A stretch of DNA of 64,000 nt. Source: a virus. Position numbers and translations under genes: made by a program. This document shows, piece after piece, positions 25,121 to 33,214 of the stretch. The DNA lies in the IMG/VR virus record IMGVR_UViG_3300010938_000951, positions 202,900 to 266,899 of that record. The stretch is one strand, 5' to 3'. The first letter of the stretch is position 1. Every line of letters starts with the position of its first letter. The notes beneath the pieces are model-generated. The model was not told the DNA's origin. It did not search any database and saw nothing but the letters and a program-made list of their open reading frames with translations.

Positions 25121-25948
25121 ATGAGTGTAATTAGGTTGGCAGACCTCTTAGCGCATAAATATGAGCTGGCGTCTGAGGGAGCCGCCTCATTGCAGAGCGT
25201 CATGCGTGATGTTGAGACTAAGATAAAAGACGCTTACAGAAATTATATTGACCTTAAGACTATTACGTCTAAAGCGTACAATGCTATTCCTATTATGGCT
25301 CATCAGGGCGAGCCACATAGTCAAAAAATAGTAGGTCATATGCAGATTATTACTGCAAATATTAATGACCTTATCAAGCATCCCGCACGTTTATTTAAAG
25401 CTATTAATAAAGTTTTAGCTCTAATTTCTTCTTTAGACGAAGCCATTAAGAATACTAAAAAGAAGTCACCAGAGCATTTACCAACTCAACAAGTTCTTAA
25501 CGCTACATTAAGTGATTTAAGTAGACTAGAAAATTCATTAAAAAGGTTCTCTTCATTAATGGTAGGCGCTGCTAAATTACTTAAGCCATTTGTTCCGCCT
25601 GACGAAGAAGGTAAAGGCGCAGAACTTGAAGGTGATGTAGTTGTACCAGAAGCTTTACCATTAACTAAGAATGAAAGAAGACAATTCTTTTTAATGTATC
25701 CAAATGAAGCTGCAGCTTATGGATTTACTGGACCATCTTTGATCGACAATCTAGATATTGTTCTTCAGATTTTGGAAGAGCCCGGAATGTCTAAAGAATT
25801 TGATAAATTTGTTAGAGCAATCAAGCAACAAGAGATACCTAGAAATGGTGCTTTAATTAAGGGATTAGCTGATAAAATTAGACAATTAATAGAGCGCAGA
25901 CAGACTAATGTTTCTGCATTAGAGAACAAACCAACTTTTGAGGAATAA
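25121..25948 (+). CDS. Hypothetical helical protein
   Basis: This 275-residue protein is almost entirely helical with Lys/Leu-rich amphipathic segments and a likely coiled coil around residues 25-160. It starts four bases after the previous stop. The C-terminal part contains a PNEAAAYGF segment and charged helices. No domain is recognised. It belongs to a series of co-directional genes of probable virion or packaging function. Confidence 0.66.
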   Translation: MSVIRLADLLAHKYELASEGAASLQSVMRDVETKIKDAYRNYIDLKTITSKAYNAIPIMAHQGEPHSQKIVGHMQIITANINDLIKHPARLFKAINKVLALISSLDEAIKNTKKKSPEHLPTQQVLNATLSDLSRLENSLKRFSSLMVGAAKLLKPFVPPDEEGKGAELEGDVVVPEALPLTKNERRQFFLMYPNEAAAYGFTGPSLIDNLDIVLQILEEPGMSKEFDKFVRAIKQQEIPRNGALIKGLADKIRQLIERRQTNVSALENKPTFEE

Positions 25949-25959
25949 GAGGCTACACT

Positions 25960-26673
25960 ATGAGAATTTCTGAACTATTGAATGCAATGGCTTCTTGGCT
26001 AGAAAGCCCAAACAACGAAGCTCTGTTGCTTGCTGAAGCTGATGAAAAGTGCATGCAAGTAGTAGCAGAATCTTGTGTTCTAGCTGCTGCTCTGTTAAAG
26101 AAGGCGGCTGATGAAGTGGATGTTCTTGAGCCACCAAGCGCTTCTGCAATTACTCCAGAGTCAGTAGAAGAGACTGCTGCTTTAGCGCAAGCTTTAGATG
26201 AGTCCGGTGATCCACAACTTAAGAGAGTTGCGTCTGTATTAGATGAGCTTCTTTTAACTATTGCTGCCCCACCAAATGCTTACGCTGAGCGTAAAGATTT
26301 AGTCGATTCAAGAGCAGAAGAAATTAGAAAAAAGTATGAAGGGCCTCGCAAAGATTTGCACAAATATAACCAAATTGAGAAATCAGAAAAGGCCATTGAG
26401 AACAGTGGTTTTACCAAAGAATATAAAATTCTAGAAGCCCCTCTCAGTTCACGTTACTGCCCAGACCATCCAGGTGCGCAAATTGCACGTGTAGGCGAGC
26501 ACGTATGGCAATGTGAGCTTGATAAAAAAACTTACAATTTTGAAACTGGTTTTGAATTAGCTAATGGCTCAAAGGTTCCTGGTGGAGATGTATCACAACA
26601 AACTAATGGCTTAGATACTCCATTCCATGCAATCTTTGATACACGTGAGGGAAGACTGGGCTATAACAAGTGA
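25960..26673 (+). CDS. Hypothetical protein with possible metal-binding C-terminus
   Basis: This 237-residue protein has an Ala/Leu/Glu-rich helical N-terminal half (residues 1-100) and a C-terminal module with YCPDHPG and WQCELDKKTY. These could form a small zinc site or a rubredoxin-like knuckle. The end (TPFHAIFDTREGRLGY) is a compact strand-turn motif. The stop overlaps a small GTG-start gene (GTGA). The function is unknown. Confidence 0.67.
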   Translation: MRISELLNAMASWLESPNNEALLLAEADEKCMQVVAESCVLAAALLKKAADEVDVLEPPSASAITPESVEETAALAQALDESGDPQLKRVASVLDELLLTIAAPPNAYAERKDLVDSRAEEIRKKYEGPRKDLHKYNQIEKSEKAIENSGFTKEYKILEAPLSSRYCPDHPGAQIARVGEHVWQCELDKKTYNFETGFELANGSKVPGGDVSQQTNGLDTPFHAIFDTREGRLGYNK

Positions 26674-26822
26674 TTGACCAAGAAATTGAAAACTTCACAA
26701 AGGTCATAAGAGAGGTTTTGTTACAGTTAGATCCGGAGGCGGCTCGGCTTTTCTTAGACCGTTTCACGGAGAAATTGAATGAACAAAAACGCACTCAAAA
26801 AAATTCTGGAACATCCAGATAA
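26670..26822 (+). CDS. Small protein duplicating the C-terminal domain of the next gene
   Basis: This 50-residue frame begins with GTG in a GTGA overlap with the upstream stop and ends 44 bases into the next gene. It has no ribosome-binding site of its own, so expression would depend on translational coupling. The first 40 residues align without gaps to residues 182-221 of the protein encoded at 26779, with 18 identities by eye, including DQxIxxFxxVIRxVLxQLDxE. This conservation shows that the frame is, or recently was, protein-coding. The function is unknown; it may compete with or help assemble its larger relative. Confidence 0.6.
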   Translation: MIDQEIENFTKVIREVLLQLDPEAARLFLDRFTEKLNEQKRTQKNSGTSR

Positions 26823-27537
26823 AGATGAGATTATTGCTAAATTAGTTTTGGATTATCCTCCAAAAGATATTCATGAATGGCTTGCTGGCAAATATACAAA
26901 TGTCAGTGAAGCTAAATTTGTTGTTGCTGAAAAATCAATTAAAGTATTCAAAGATAACTATCTAGACGTCTATTCCATGATCCGAGAAGACATGATGAAG
27001 ACGAAACAAGCTGTGGCTACCAGCACAGAAGAACAGCTTGAATTAGCTGTTAAAAACAACTCTACTTATAAGAGTAAGATGTTAGAATTAGCTGGTAAAG
27101 AAATAGATGTACGTCAAATGGTTGCCCATTTGTGCATTGCTATCGAAACGCGCTTAGGTCAAGTATTTGATGAAATTCAAGAGGACCCACGCAATATCAA
27201 TACAAAGATTGATCGTGTTTTGATTGAGTATGGTGAGTTATTAGGGGGCCTTTTGGAAAAATACTATAAATTCACAGAGAACCCGGCAGATATGGTTATC
27301 CAGCACAACGTGACTTTGCAGGCTGTGGATCAGCATATTTCGGTATTTCATGATGTAATCCGAGATGTTTTGTCTCAATTAGATTTGGAAAGCTCTATGT
27401 TATTTATGGAACTTTTTCAAGCTAAAATGGCTAAGCTAAAGGCTCCAACTCAGGAAAAACCTCTAAATACGGACATGAAATTAGCCGAAGCCAAGCTACT
27501 TAATGAAACAATTAACCAAAAGTTAAACAATCAATAA
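26779..27537 (+). CDS. Hypothetical helical protein (possible packaging or head component)
   Basis: This 252-residue, all-helical, charged protein has an N-terminal PPKDIHEWLAGKYTNVSEAKF segment that has the look of a small DNA-binding helix-turn-helix as in small terminases. That is only an impression. The C-terminal helix pair (182-221) is duplicated in the small gene just upstream. It ends in a TAATG junction with the next gene. It lies a few kilobases before the terminase large subunit, so a small terminase subunit is one candidate; another is a head-assembly factor. Confidence 0.65.
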   Translation: MNKNALKKILEHPDKDEIIAKLVLDYPPKDIHEWLAGKYTNVSEAKFVVAEKSIKVFKDNYLDVYSMIREDMMKTKQAVATSTEEQLELAVKNNSTYKSKMLELAGKEIDVRQMVAHLCIAIETRLGQVFDEIQEDPRNINTKIDRVLIEYGELLGGLLEKYYKFTENPADMVIQHNVTLQAVDQHISVFHDVIRDVLSQLDLESSMLFMELFQAKMAKLKAPTQEKPLNTDMKLAEAKLLNETINQKLNNQ

Positions 27538-29375
27538 TGCCAGAAAATAAACCTTCTAAAACTCCAATTATCGATATGCCTTCCAAAAAGCAATTGGCAA
27601 AGGTTATTGGACCTTATTCTGATAAAGAATTAGAGCTTACTCCAGAAATGGAAGAGAAGATGAAGAAGCTTATGGAGTTTTTTGATTTCTATGGAATAGA
27701 TTATAGTAAATTCAAACCAGAGTTTCTGTCATTTATAACAGATAAGAAGGCTTATCCTAATTATGATCAGTATCAATATATTGCCGGCCAACATGATTTA
27801 AAAAAATGGATGTATGCTCTGAAAGATATCCACTACAAACAAAAAGCGGGATTCCCATATCGTGAGGCTATTAAACGAGCAACTCAAGGTTGGGCGAAGA
27901 TGGAAATTTATGATTTCCTAAATTGGCTAAGGTTTTACGAAGAAGGGGCTCACATGAAATATAAGTTTGCACAAGTCTGGTATGAAAATGGTCAGCCAGG
28001 TTACTTCTTACATATAAAGCCAGATGCTCCTAAGGAGCCAGCACCTCATTACGATGCTAATGCTGTCAATGACGCTCGTGAAGAGGCAGAGCGCAGAGAA
28101 GAAAAAAGACAGCTTATTGAAAAACAACGTTCTAAGATTATAGGACGTTTGGATTCTGCGGAAAAACTTTTGCGCTCTCAAGAGGGTCAAGAGTTTGCTG
28201 GTAAAGAGTTAGAAAATTTGATGGAAGCTATTTACACTCTTAAAAAGAAAGTGCAGCTTGTTAATAAACTTAGCGTCTCTACTCGTTTGTATGAAGACAT
28301 GATCGTTCGTGAAGGAAATGTTCTTAAGCGTAATGGTTTTACCAAAGCTGCTGAAGTTTTATATTCTTTGGCTCAAACTCCTGGTGCGTCTGGAGAATCT
28401 GCTCAAGGCACACCAGAGGCTGGTGCTGTTCCACCACCATCCCCACCAGCAGATCCATCAGGAGCAGGTAATCCTGGTGCTCCCGGAGGATTACCAATGC
28501 CACCTCCGCCAGGCGCCCCAAATATACAGACCCCTGTGGGTGGTGACCAAAATGATCCCCCTCAACCAAAAGGCATTAAAGAATTCATTGATAATATGAA
28601 TGAGGGCAATAAGACAGATGCTTCAGAATCTGATGATGAATTAGAAGTAGAAGATTCTGAAGATACATTAATGGTAACAGAAGCTCAAGCTGTTGCGCCT
28701 GTAACTCCACCGCCTCCCCCGGCCGCATTGGAAGATGTTCCAATGACAGACGCCCCTCCACCAGATAGAAATCCTCCCGCATTCGTCCCAGAGGCTACCC
28801 CTAAAGAACCAACCAAAACAGAAGAAGAGCCATTAGAAGTAACTGAAGAAGATTTGCCACCACCAGGCGGAGATACTCCTTCTGGCGGCGCTGGTGCCAG
28901 CATAGATAGTAAAATCGATAGTGCATTTCAAAATGTAACAATGGAAGAAATTGTATCTGAATTGGAAGATATCTCTACATATTTTAAAGTGCGTGAGATA
29001 CCAAGACGTTTAGCACGTTTAGATATGATGTTTGATGCTAAGGGAATTTCAGCTTATTTCCCAAGTTTAGCTGAAGCTCAAAACAGAGCTTTGGATGCTA
29101 ACAACTATATTGCTACTCGTATTGATGATATTCTAGCCAAAGTACGTGGAGCTATGGCTACATCTGATATCGCCACCAAATTAAAAACAGATCAAGAAAA
29201 AGAAAAACAGCGCAAACAGATGAGAAAAGAGCAAGAAAATGCTGAACTTGAGGGAGCAACTCCAACAGAAAAAGAAACGCCAACAGTAGAATTAGGTGAG
29301 CTAGGAACTCCTCCGGCTCCTCCAGCAGCCCCAGCAGCTCCTCCAGCGGCCCCACCAAGACCACCAGCAGTCTAA
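27537..29375 (+). CDS. Large protein with Pro-rich linkers, likely virion
   Basis: The protein has 612 residues. The N-terminal 270 are folded (Trp/Tyr-rich helical part with a conserved-looking KWMYALKDIHY segment, then a coiled coil). A long Pro/Gly/Glu-rich disordered region (about 280-455) follows, then a helical domain (460-560) and a Pro/Ala-rich tail. Similar Pro-rich tracts occur in the portal and its neighbours. No family is recognised. Position and composition favour a head or injection protein. Confidence 0.7.
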   Translation: MPENKPSKTPIIDMPSKKQLAKVIGPYSDKELELTPEMEEKMKKLMEFFDFYGIDYSKFKPEFLSFITDKKAYPNYDQYQYIAGQHDLKKWMYALKDIHYKQKAGFPYREAIKRATQGWAKMEIYDFLNWLRFYEEGAHMKYKFAQVWYENGQPGYFLHIKPDAPKEPAPHYDANAVNDAREEAERREEKRQLIEKQRSKIIGRLDSAEKLLRSQEGQEFAGKELENLMEAIYTLKKKVQLVNKLSVSTRLYEDMIVREGNVLKRNGFTKAAEVLYSLAQTPGASGESAQGTPEAGAVPPPSPPADPSGAGNPGAPGGLPMPPPPGAPNIQTPVGGDQNDPPQPKGIKEFIDNMNEGNKTDASESDDELEVEDSEDTLMVTEAQAVAPVTPPPPPAALEDVPMTDAPPPDRNPPAFVPEATPKEPTKTEEEPLEVTEEDLPPPGGDTPSGGAGASIDSKIDSAFQNVTMEEIVSELEDISTYFKVREIPRRLARLDMMFDAKGISAYFPSLAEAQNRALDANNYIATRIDDILAKVRGAMATSDIATKLKTDQEKEKQRKQMRKEQENAELEGATPTEKETPTVELGELGTPPAPPAAPAAPPAAPPRPPAV

Positions 29376-29383
29376 GGAGATAA

Positions 29384-30154
29384 ATGAAACTCCGTGAACT
29401 GCTTCAAGAAATGAAGAGAGTCCAGGTAAATATAGGCGCATCTACGCCGTATATTTGCGGAGGTACGCCCAGAGATAAATACATGGGCAAATTAGAAAAT
29501 ATTGCAGACATAGATATGACTACTGGAGATAAAACTGTAGACTATCTATCTCAAGAATTTTATTTAACATTACGTAAAAGGTATAACGTTACTAGAAAAA
29601 CTATGGATGATGGACATAGTACGATTTTCATTGGCAGTTTGAAAATTGATTTCTCTTCAAATTTTATTGTACCAAATATTGATCAAGAGCTGGCAAAATT
29701 AGGAATTACTAAACCAACAGATATGCAACGCGAAATGTTTAGTCGTGATTTTACTTGCAACTCATTATTGCTTACTACAGATTTAAAACAAGTTTTAGAC
29801 CCAACCAAAAGAGGATTCAAAGATATTAAAGATAAGAAAATACGTACTTGTTTATCACCAGAAATTACATTAACATCTAATAGAAATAGGGTGGTAAGGG
29901 CTATTTATTTAGCTTGTAAATTGGATTTCGATATAGACGATTCAATTATAGATTTTGTGCGCCAACATCCAGATTCTGTAAAAATCTCAACTGAGAAATC
30001 TATGAATGATAAGTTGAATGAAGCGTTCTCTAGAAATCCAGAGAAGGCTGCAGCACTTATTACACAAATGAATCTCTGGAGCTATATTCCAATTACAGAA
30101 AAAGTTTATCCATATTATATAAAACAAATTAAAGGTAAAACTAATGTCGGTTAA
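29384..30154 (+). CDS. Nucleotidyltransferase of the CCA/poly(A) polymerase class II family, head domain only
   Basis: This 256-residue protein carries the NTP-transferase signature: GGTPRD (26-31), an AD-I-D metal-binding pair (D42, D44), then SRDFTCNSLL and LDPT-G-KDIKDKKIRTC, matching the RDFTINAL and DP-G-DL-...-IRT motifs of poly(A) polymerase/CCA enzymes. Only the catalytic head and a short neck are present; the tRNA-binding body and tail are missing. It would add nucleotides to an RNA or act on another substrate. A second, full-length member is encoded on the other strand at 57208-58443. AAGGAGAT lies before the ATG. Confidence 0.82.
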   Translation: MKLRELLQEMKRVQVNIGASTPYICGGTPRDKYMGKLENIADIDMTTGDKTVDYLSQEFYLTLRKRYNVTRKTMDDGHSTIFIGSLKIDFSSNFIVPNIDQELAKLGITKPTDMQREMFSRDFTCNSLLLTTDLKQVLDPTKRGFKDIKDKKIRTCLSPEITLTSNRNRVVRAIYLACKLDFDIDDSIIDFVRQHPDSVKISTEKSMNDKLNEAFSRNPEKAAALITQMNLWSYIPITEKVYPYYIKQIKGKTNVG

Positions 30155-30896
30155 TAAGCAAGCCTATTTTCAGGGTGGTGGCGGTGTAAATGAGCCAAAA
30201 CCAAAGAAGAAGAAATATAAATCTGATCCTGCTATTGTAGTTCAGCCAAGGTTCAAAGAGCCGTTTTATCGCAATTACGATTTATACAATGTTCCGGGCG
30301 AGCACGGCCCAGGCGCCGGTTGGCACGACATGAAAAAGTATAAATCGGTTTCAGAATTTCTAAAAGCCAAAAGAAAGAAGCTGAAGGACAAGTACAAAGC
30401 CGACGACTCTTGGATTTTGGATGATAATTCAAAAACGAAGAAAAATCCAAATATTGAAGCTCGTGCCGCCGTTTTTGAGGAAATTATTAAAAACGCTATC
30501 GATTTTCCAATTGATGATCAGATTGATGAGGGGTTGGGCGGACCATTTGAGACAGATACTGTTAATGATAATCCAGTAGGATATGCTAATTTAACAGGCG
30601 GAAAATTAGATGAATATTTGCCAAAAAATGATTTTGAAGGTAAATTACCAACTAATTTAGATTTTGGTAGGGACTATGTTGAGAGGCAAGAGCCTGGTCG
30701 TGGGCTATTAGATGATATTATTGAAAAACTTTTCAATAAGTATTTACCAGCATCGGAAACAGATTTATTTGGATTACCAGATGGTATTGAACCAAATTCT
30801 GATTTAGATGCAGAACAGACAATGGATGTAGAAGAGCCATTTACTGGAACATCCGATATTGGCACTGATATGTATAAGGATAATTGGATCGTCTAA
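30144..30896 (+). CDS. Virion-associated protein with KQAYFQGGGGVNEP N-terminus
   Basis: This 250-residue protein overlaps the upstream gene by 11 bases. Its N-terminus (NKQAYFQGGGGVNEP after MSV) is nearly identical to two internal segments of the protease-scaffold protein at 42252, one of which follows a probable internal start. A basic linker and an acidic Asp/Glu/Gly-rich C-terminal half follow, which looks flexible. The shared leader indicates a common destination, most likely the prohead interior or scaffold; this is inference. No enzyme motif was seen. Confidence 0.72.
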   Translation: MSVNKQAYFQGGGGVNEPKPKKKKYKSDPAIVVQPRFKEPFYRNYDLYNVPGEHGPGAGWHDMKKYKSVSEFLKAKRKKLKDKYKADDSWILDDNSKTKKNPNIEARAAVFEEIIKNAIDFPIDDQIDEGLGGPFETDTVNDNPVGYANLTGGKLDEYLPKNDFEGKLPTNLDFGRDYVERQEPGRGLLDDIIEKLFNKYLPASETDLFGLPDGIEPNSDLDAEQTMDVEEPFTGTSDIGTDMYKDNWIV

Positions 30897-30923
30897 AACC
30901 AATCATTATCATTGCATACAACC

Positions 30924-30933
30924 GCATATTATC
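30924..30933 (+). promoter_or_regulatory. Putative phage promoter element (GCATATTATC)
   Basis: GCATATTATC, followed by ATATAAAG, lies about 31 bases upstream of the ATG at 30964. It resembles the ATATTAC elements upstream of other gene blocks, and an AGAGG ribosome-binding site follows. Confidence 0.3.
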
Positions 30934-30963
30934 ATATAAAGAAAGCACTCTAGAGGTACCTAA

Positions 30964-32040
30964 ATGACTTTACAATCGACAGCACAACAGCTATACGTCA
31001 TAGACCCGGTTTCCCCAGCGTCACAACTACCAGCTCATGACGAACATTCAGTTATAGCTATACCTCCACACCTACACCATGGTGGCGAGGAAGAGCTTAT
31101 GAGTGGGCCTATTGAAGTGTCCGAGCCGGGGGAAATTGAAATTCTTATAGAAGACATTCCAGGCGCTCCTCCAGGAACTAAGGATCCAGAAATTGAAGTT
31201 GTTGATGAATCATTGCAAGTTGAAGATAACAATGAAGCAAAAAAGGAAACCGAAAAAGACGAAAAGGGTAGTAAATGGAATTGGTCAAAGCACGGTCCAC
31301 ATGGCTTTGTAGCTTGGGTCAAGGAAAGACTTGATTCTGTTCCAAAACACTCAGGATACGATTCTGCCGGACTAGAGCGCGCCATGGCTTACATGGAAAA
31401 ATTAGACAATGAAATTTCTAAGGCCATGAGAATGGATCTTGATTCTGAATTAGACGCCAATCAGGTCGAGAAGATTCGCTCTCAATTAGATGAAGGTTTA
31501 GCTCGTTTGCGTGATCGTCTTGATAAGGTTAAAGAATCCAAAAAGTCTTCTCGTAAAAAGAAGAAGACCGCTGCCGATTTGAAGTCTCAAATTGACAAAG
31601 TGCTTGAAAAATATGCAGATGAAGATTTACAAGCATGGGTAGAGGATACTGGTGTTCCAGGCGAAGAATGGAGCGCAGAAAAAGTAATTGTACAACTCGC
31701 TAATGAAGGCTTTGAACCTGGTTTTGAAGGCACTAACATCGTTAAAGAGGCTCAAAAAATTACTGGTGTGCAAGGTGTTTATGTAACCGTTCCTCTTTTA
31801 ATCTCTAGGGTGGCTCGTGTTTGCATTAATGGTACTGTATCTGCGGGACATGATATTGAAGATTTATACAGACGCCAAGTAGCTAAGTATAAATTAGATG
31901 ATCGTGAGCAGGCTGAAGTAAGACAATTACTATGGGATATGGGCTATCCACTTCGTGAAGACCGTGGATTCTTCCCAGAAGATGACCTAGAAGTATACGA
32001 TACTGATAACATGGATTGGGCAGCTAACTACAGGGCATAA
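30964..32040 (+). CDS. Hypothetical protein, acidic N-terminus
   Basis: The protein has 358 residues. An acidic Pro-rich segment (1-100) leads into a SKHGPHGFVAWVKERLDSV motif and a long coiled coil (about 130-200) ending in a Lys-rich patch. The C-terminal 150 residues form a compact helical domain with DDREQAEVRQLLWDMGYPL. No family is recognised. It starts a new transcription block after a 67-base gap and is followed closely by the next gene. A head or connector role is possible on position only. Confidence 0.68.
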   Translation: MTLQSTAQQLYVIDPVSPASQLPAHDEHSVIAIPPHLHHGGEEELMSGPIEVSEPGEIEILIEDIPGAPPGTKDPEIEVVDESLQVEDNNEAKKETEKDEKGSKWNWSKHGPHGFVAWVKERLDSVPKHSGYDSAGLERAMAYMEKLDNEISKAMRMDLDSELDANQVEKIRSQLDEGLARLRDRLDKVKESKKSSRKKKKTAADLKSQIDKVLEKYADEDLQAWVEDTGVPGEEWSAEKVIVQLANEGFEPGFEGTNIVKEAQKITGVQGVYVTVPLLISRVARVCINGTVSAGHDIEDLYRRQVAKYKLDDREQAEVRQLLWDMGYPLREDRGFFPEDDLEVYDTDNMDWAANYRA

Positions 32041-32041
32041 T

Positions 32042-32674
32042 ATGGTTAAAAATTCTAGACACCAAGGTGTCATTAGTAGACAATCTGATGAATCTTATAG
32101 CGAAGATCATTGGTTGAAGGAGTTTGAAAACAAACTTCAAAAAACCAGCGTACAGCCTCGTGGTCATAGCCTATTTGATCAGATTAGCTCCATCATGAAT
32201 ACTAAATCCAAATATCCATCAGTACAAGCTGCAGTTGATGATATGATGCAGCGCAGTGGATTAACAGCTTATTTGGATAATGTTAAAACATCTACAGAAG
32301 AAACTTCAGGCAAACCAAAGAAAACCGCTCAATTAAAAGAAGACTCTAAAATTCCTGATGTAATTAAAGCTAAACCAAGCATCAAACACACTCTAGAGAA
32401 TATTATCAGGGAAACAAGAGGAAATATTCCAGTTCCAGCTATAATTAGTCGTTTGCGAGCCCTTCATGCGGCTGATATTAGTGATGAAAGTGCTTGGGAA
32501 GATGAGAAACTCATTCGTTTAGTTAGCAGTTGTAATCTACAAGCCAAGAAGGACAATCCTGGAAACTATGATCATTTTGATGATCTAGGTAGAGGAGACC
32601 ATTCTACTGCTGATTCTGATATTGATGCGTCCAATACTGATGCATTTAACGCTTTAATGCCTGCAAAAATTTAA
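32042..32674 (+). CDS. Hypothetical protein upstream of the HNH insertion
   Basis: This 210-residue protein starts directly after the previous stop. It is charged and mostly helical, with an acidic C-terminus (DHFDDLGRGDHSTADSDIDA). The gene is followed by an AAGTGC-TTT-GCACTT hairpin (32673-32687) and then the antisense HNH gene. In the ancestral arrangement it probably ran straight into the terminase gene. No function is assigned. Confidence 0.66.
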   Translation: MVKNSRHQGVISRQSDESYSEDHWLKEFENKLQKTSVQPRGHSLFDQISSIMNTKSKYPSVQAAVDDMMQRSGLTAYLDNVKTSTEETSGKPKKTAQLKEDSKIPDVIKAKPSIKHTLENIIRETRGNIPVPAIISRLRALHAADISDESAWEDEKLIRLVSSCNLQAKKDNPGNYDHFDDLGRGDHSTADSDIDASNTDAFNALMPAKI

Positions 32675-32687
32675 GTGCTTTGCACTT
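32673..32687. other. Hairpin between convergent genes
   Basis: AAGTGC-TTT-GCACTT (six-pair stem) spans the stop of the gene at 32042 and the 3' end of the antisense HNH gene. No long T-run follows immediately (TTTTT appears 11 bases later on the + strand), so it is at best a weak terminator. Confidence 0.3.
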
Positions 32688-33192
32688 ACCCAGCCTGTTT
32701 TTGAGTATTTCTAGTGGGCCTAATTACTATTTCAGGCTTATCATGTGGACAATATCCAAAAAATCCTTTAGCACAGTTGCAATTATAGCATAATAATTGA
32801 TATTCTTCTTTAGGAAAGTTATTTTTAATTAGCCAACGGTATAATTTACCACCAGATTTCTTACCATTTTGTCGTCGATCTTCTGCACCATCATTATTTA
32901 TGTGATCAATAGTTAGAAATTCTAAGGTAGTTTCCCCACAACAAGTGCATTTGCCACCATAGGCTTCTATAATTTTTTGTTTAACACTAAGATCATAAAC
33001 TCTTTGTTGTTCTCTTATTATTTCTTTTCTATTTGTATATCTTCTTTTGCTATATTCTTTACAACAAAAGATACACATATATTTAGCCTGTTTAATATCG
33101 GAAGGTCTAGTATTATCTTTAGTTAGGCTTTTGAAGCATACAGTGCAGCTTTTGCCTTCAAAACTATATTGTCGTTTTTTCTTATCTGTCAT
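32686..33192 (-). CDS. Free-standing HNH homing endonuclease
   Basis: The protein has 168 residues. N-terminal CTVC and CIFC pairs form a zinc-ribbon-like module. They are followed by the HNH core with CTCC, FLTIDHINNDG (catalytic His) and LLCYNCNCAKG (second Cys pair and Asn). Such enzymes are typical mobile genes in phage genomes that spread by cutting cognate sites lacking them. It lies antisense, exactly between the gene at 32042 and the terminase, its start codon overlapping the upstream ATG of the terminase frame. It is probably a later insertion that altered the terminase leader. Confidence 0.9.
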   Translation of the reverse strand: MTDKKKRQYSFEGKSCTVCFKSLTKDNTRPSDIKQAKYMCIFCCKEYSKRRYTNRKEIIREQQRVYDLSVKQKIIEAYGGKCTCCGETTLEFLTIDHINNDGAEDRRQNGKKSGGKLYRWLIKNNFPKEEYQLLCYNCNCAKGFFGYCPHDKPEIVIRPTRNTQKQAG

Positions 33193-33214
33193 GGGTATAT
33201 TTCAGAATATATCC

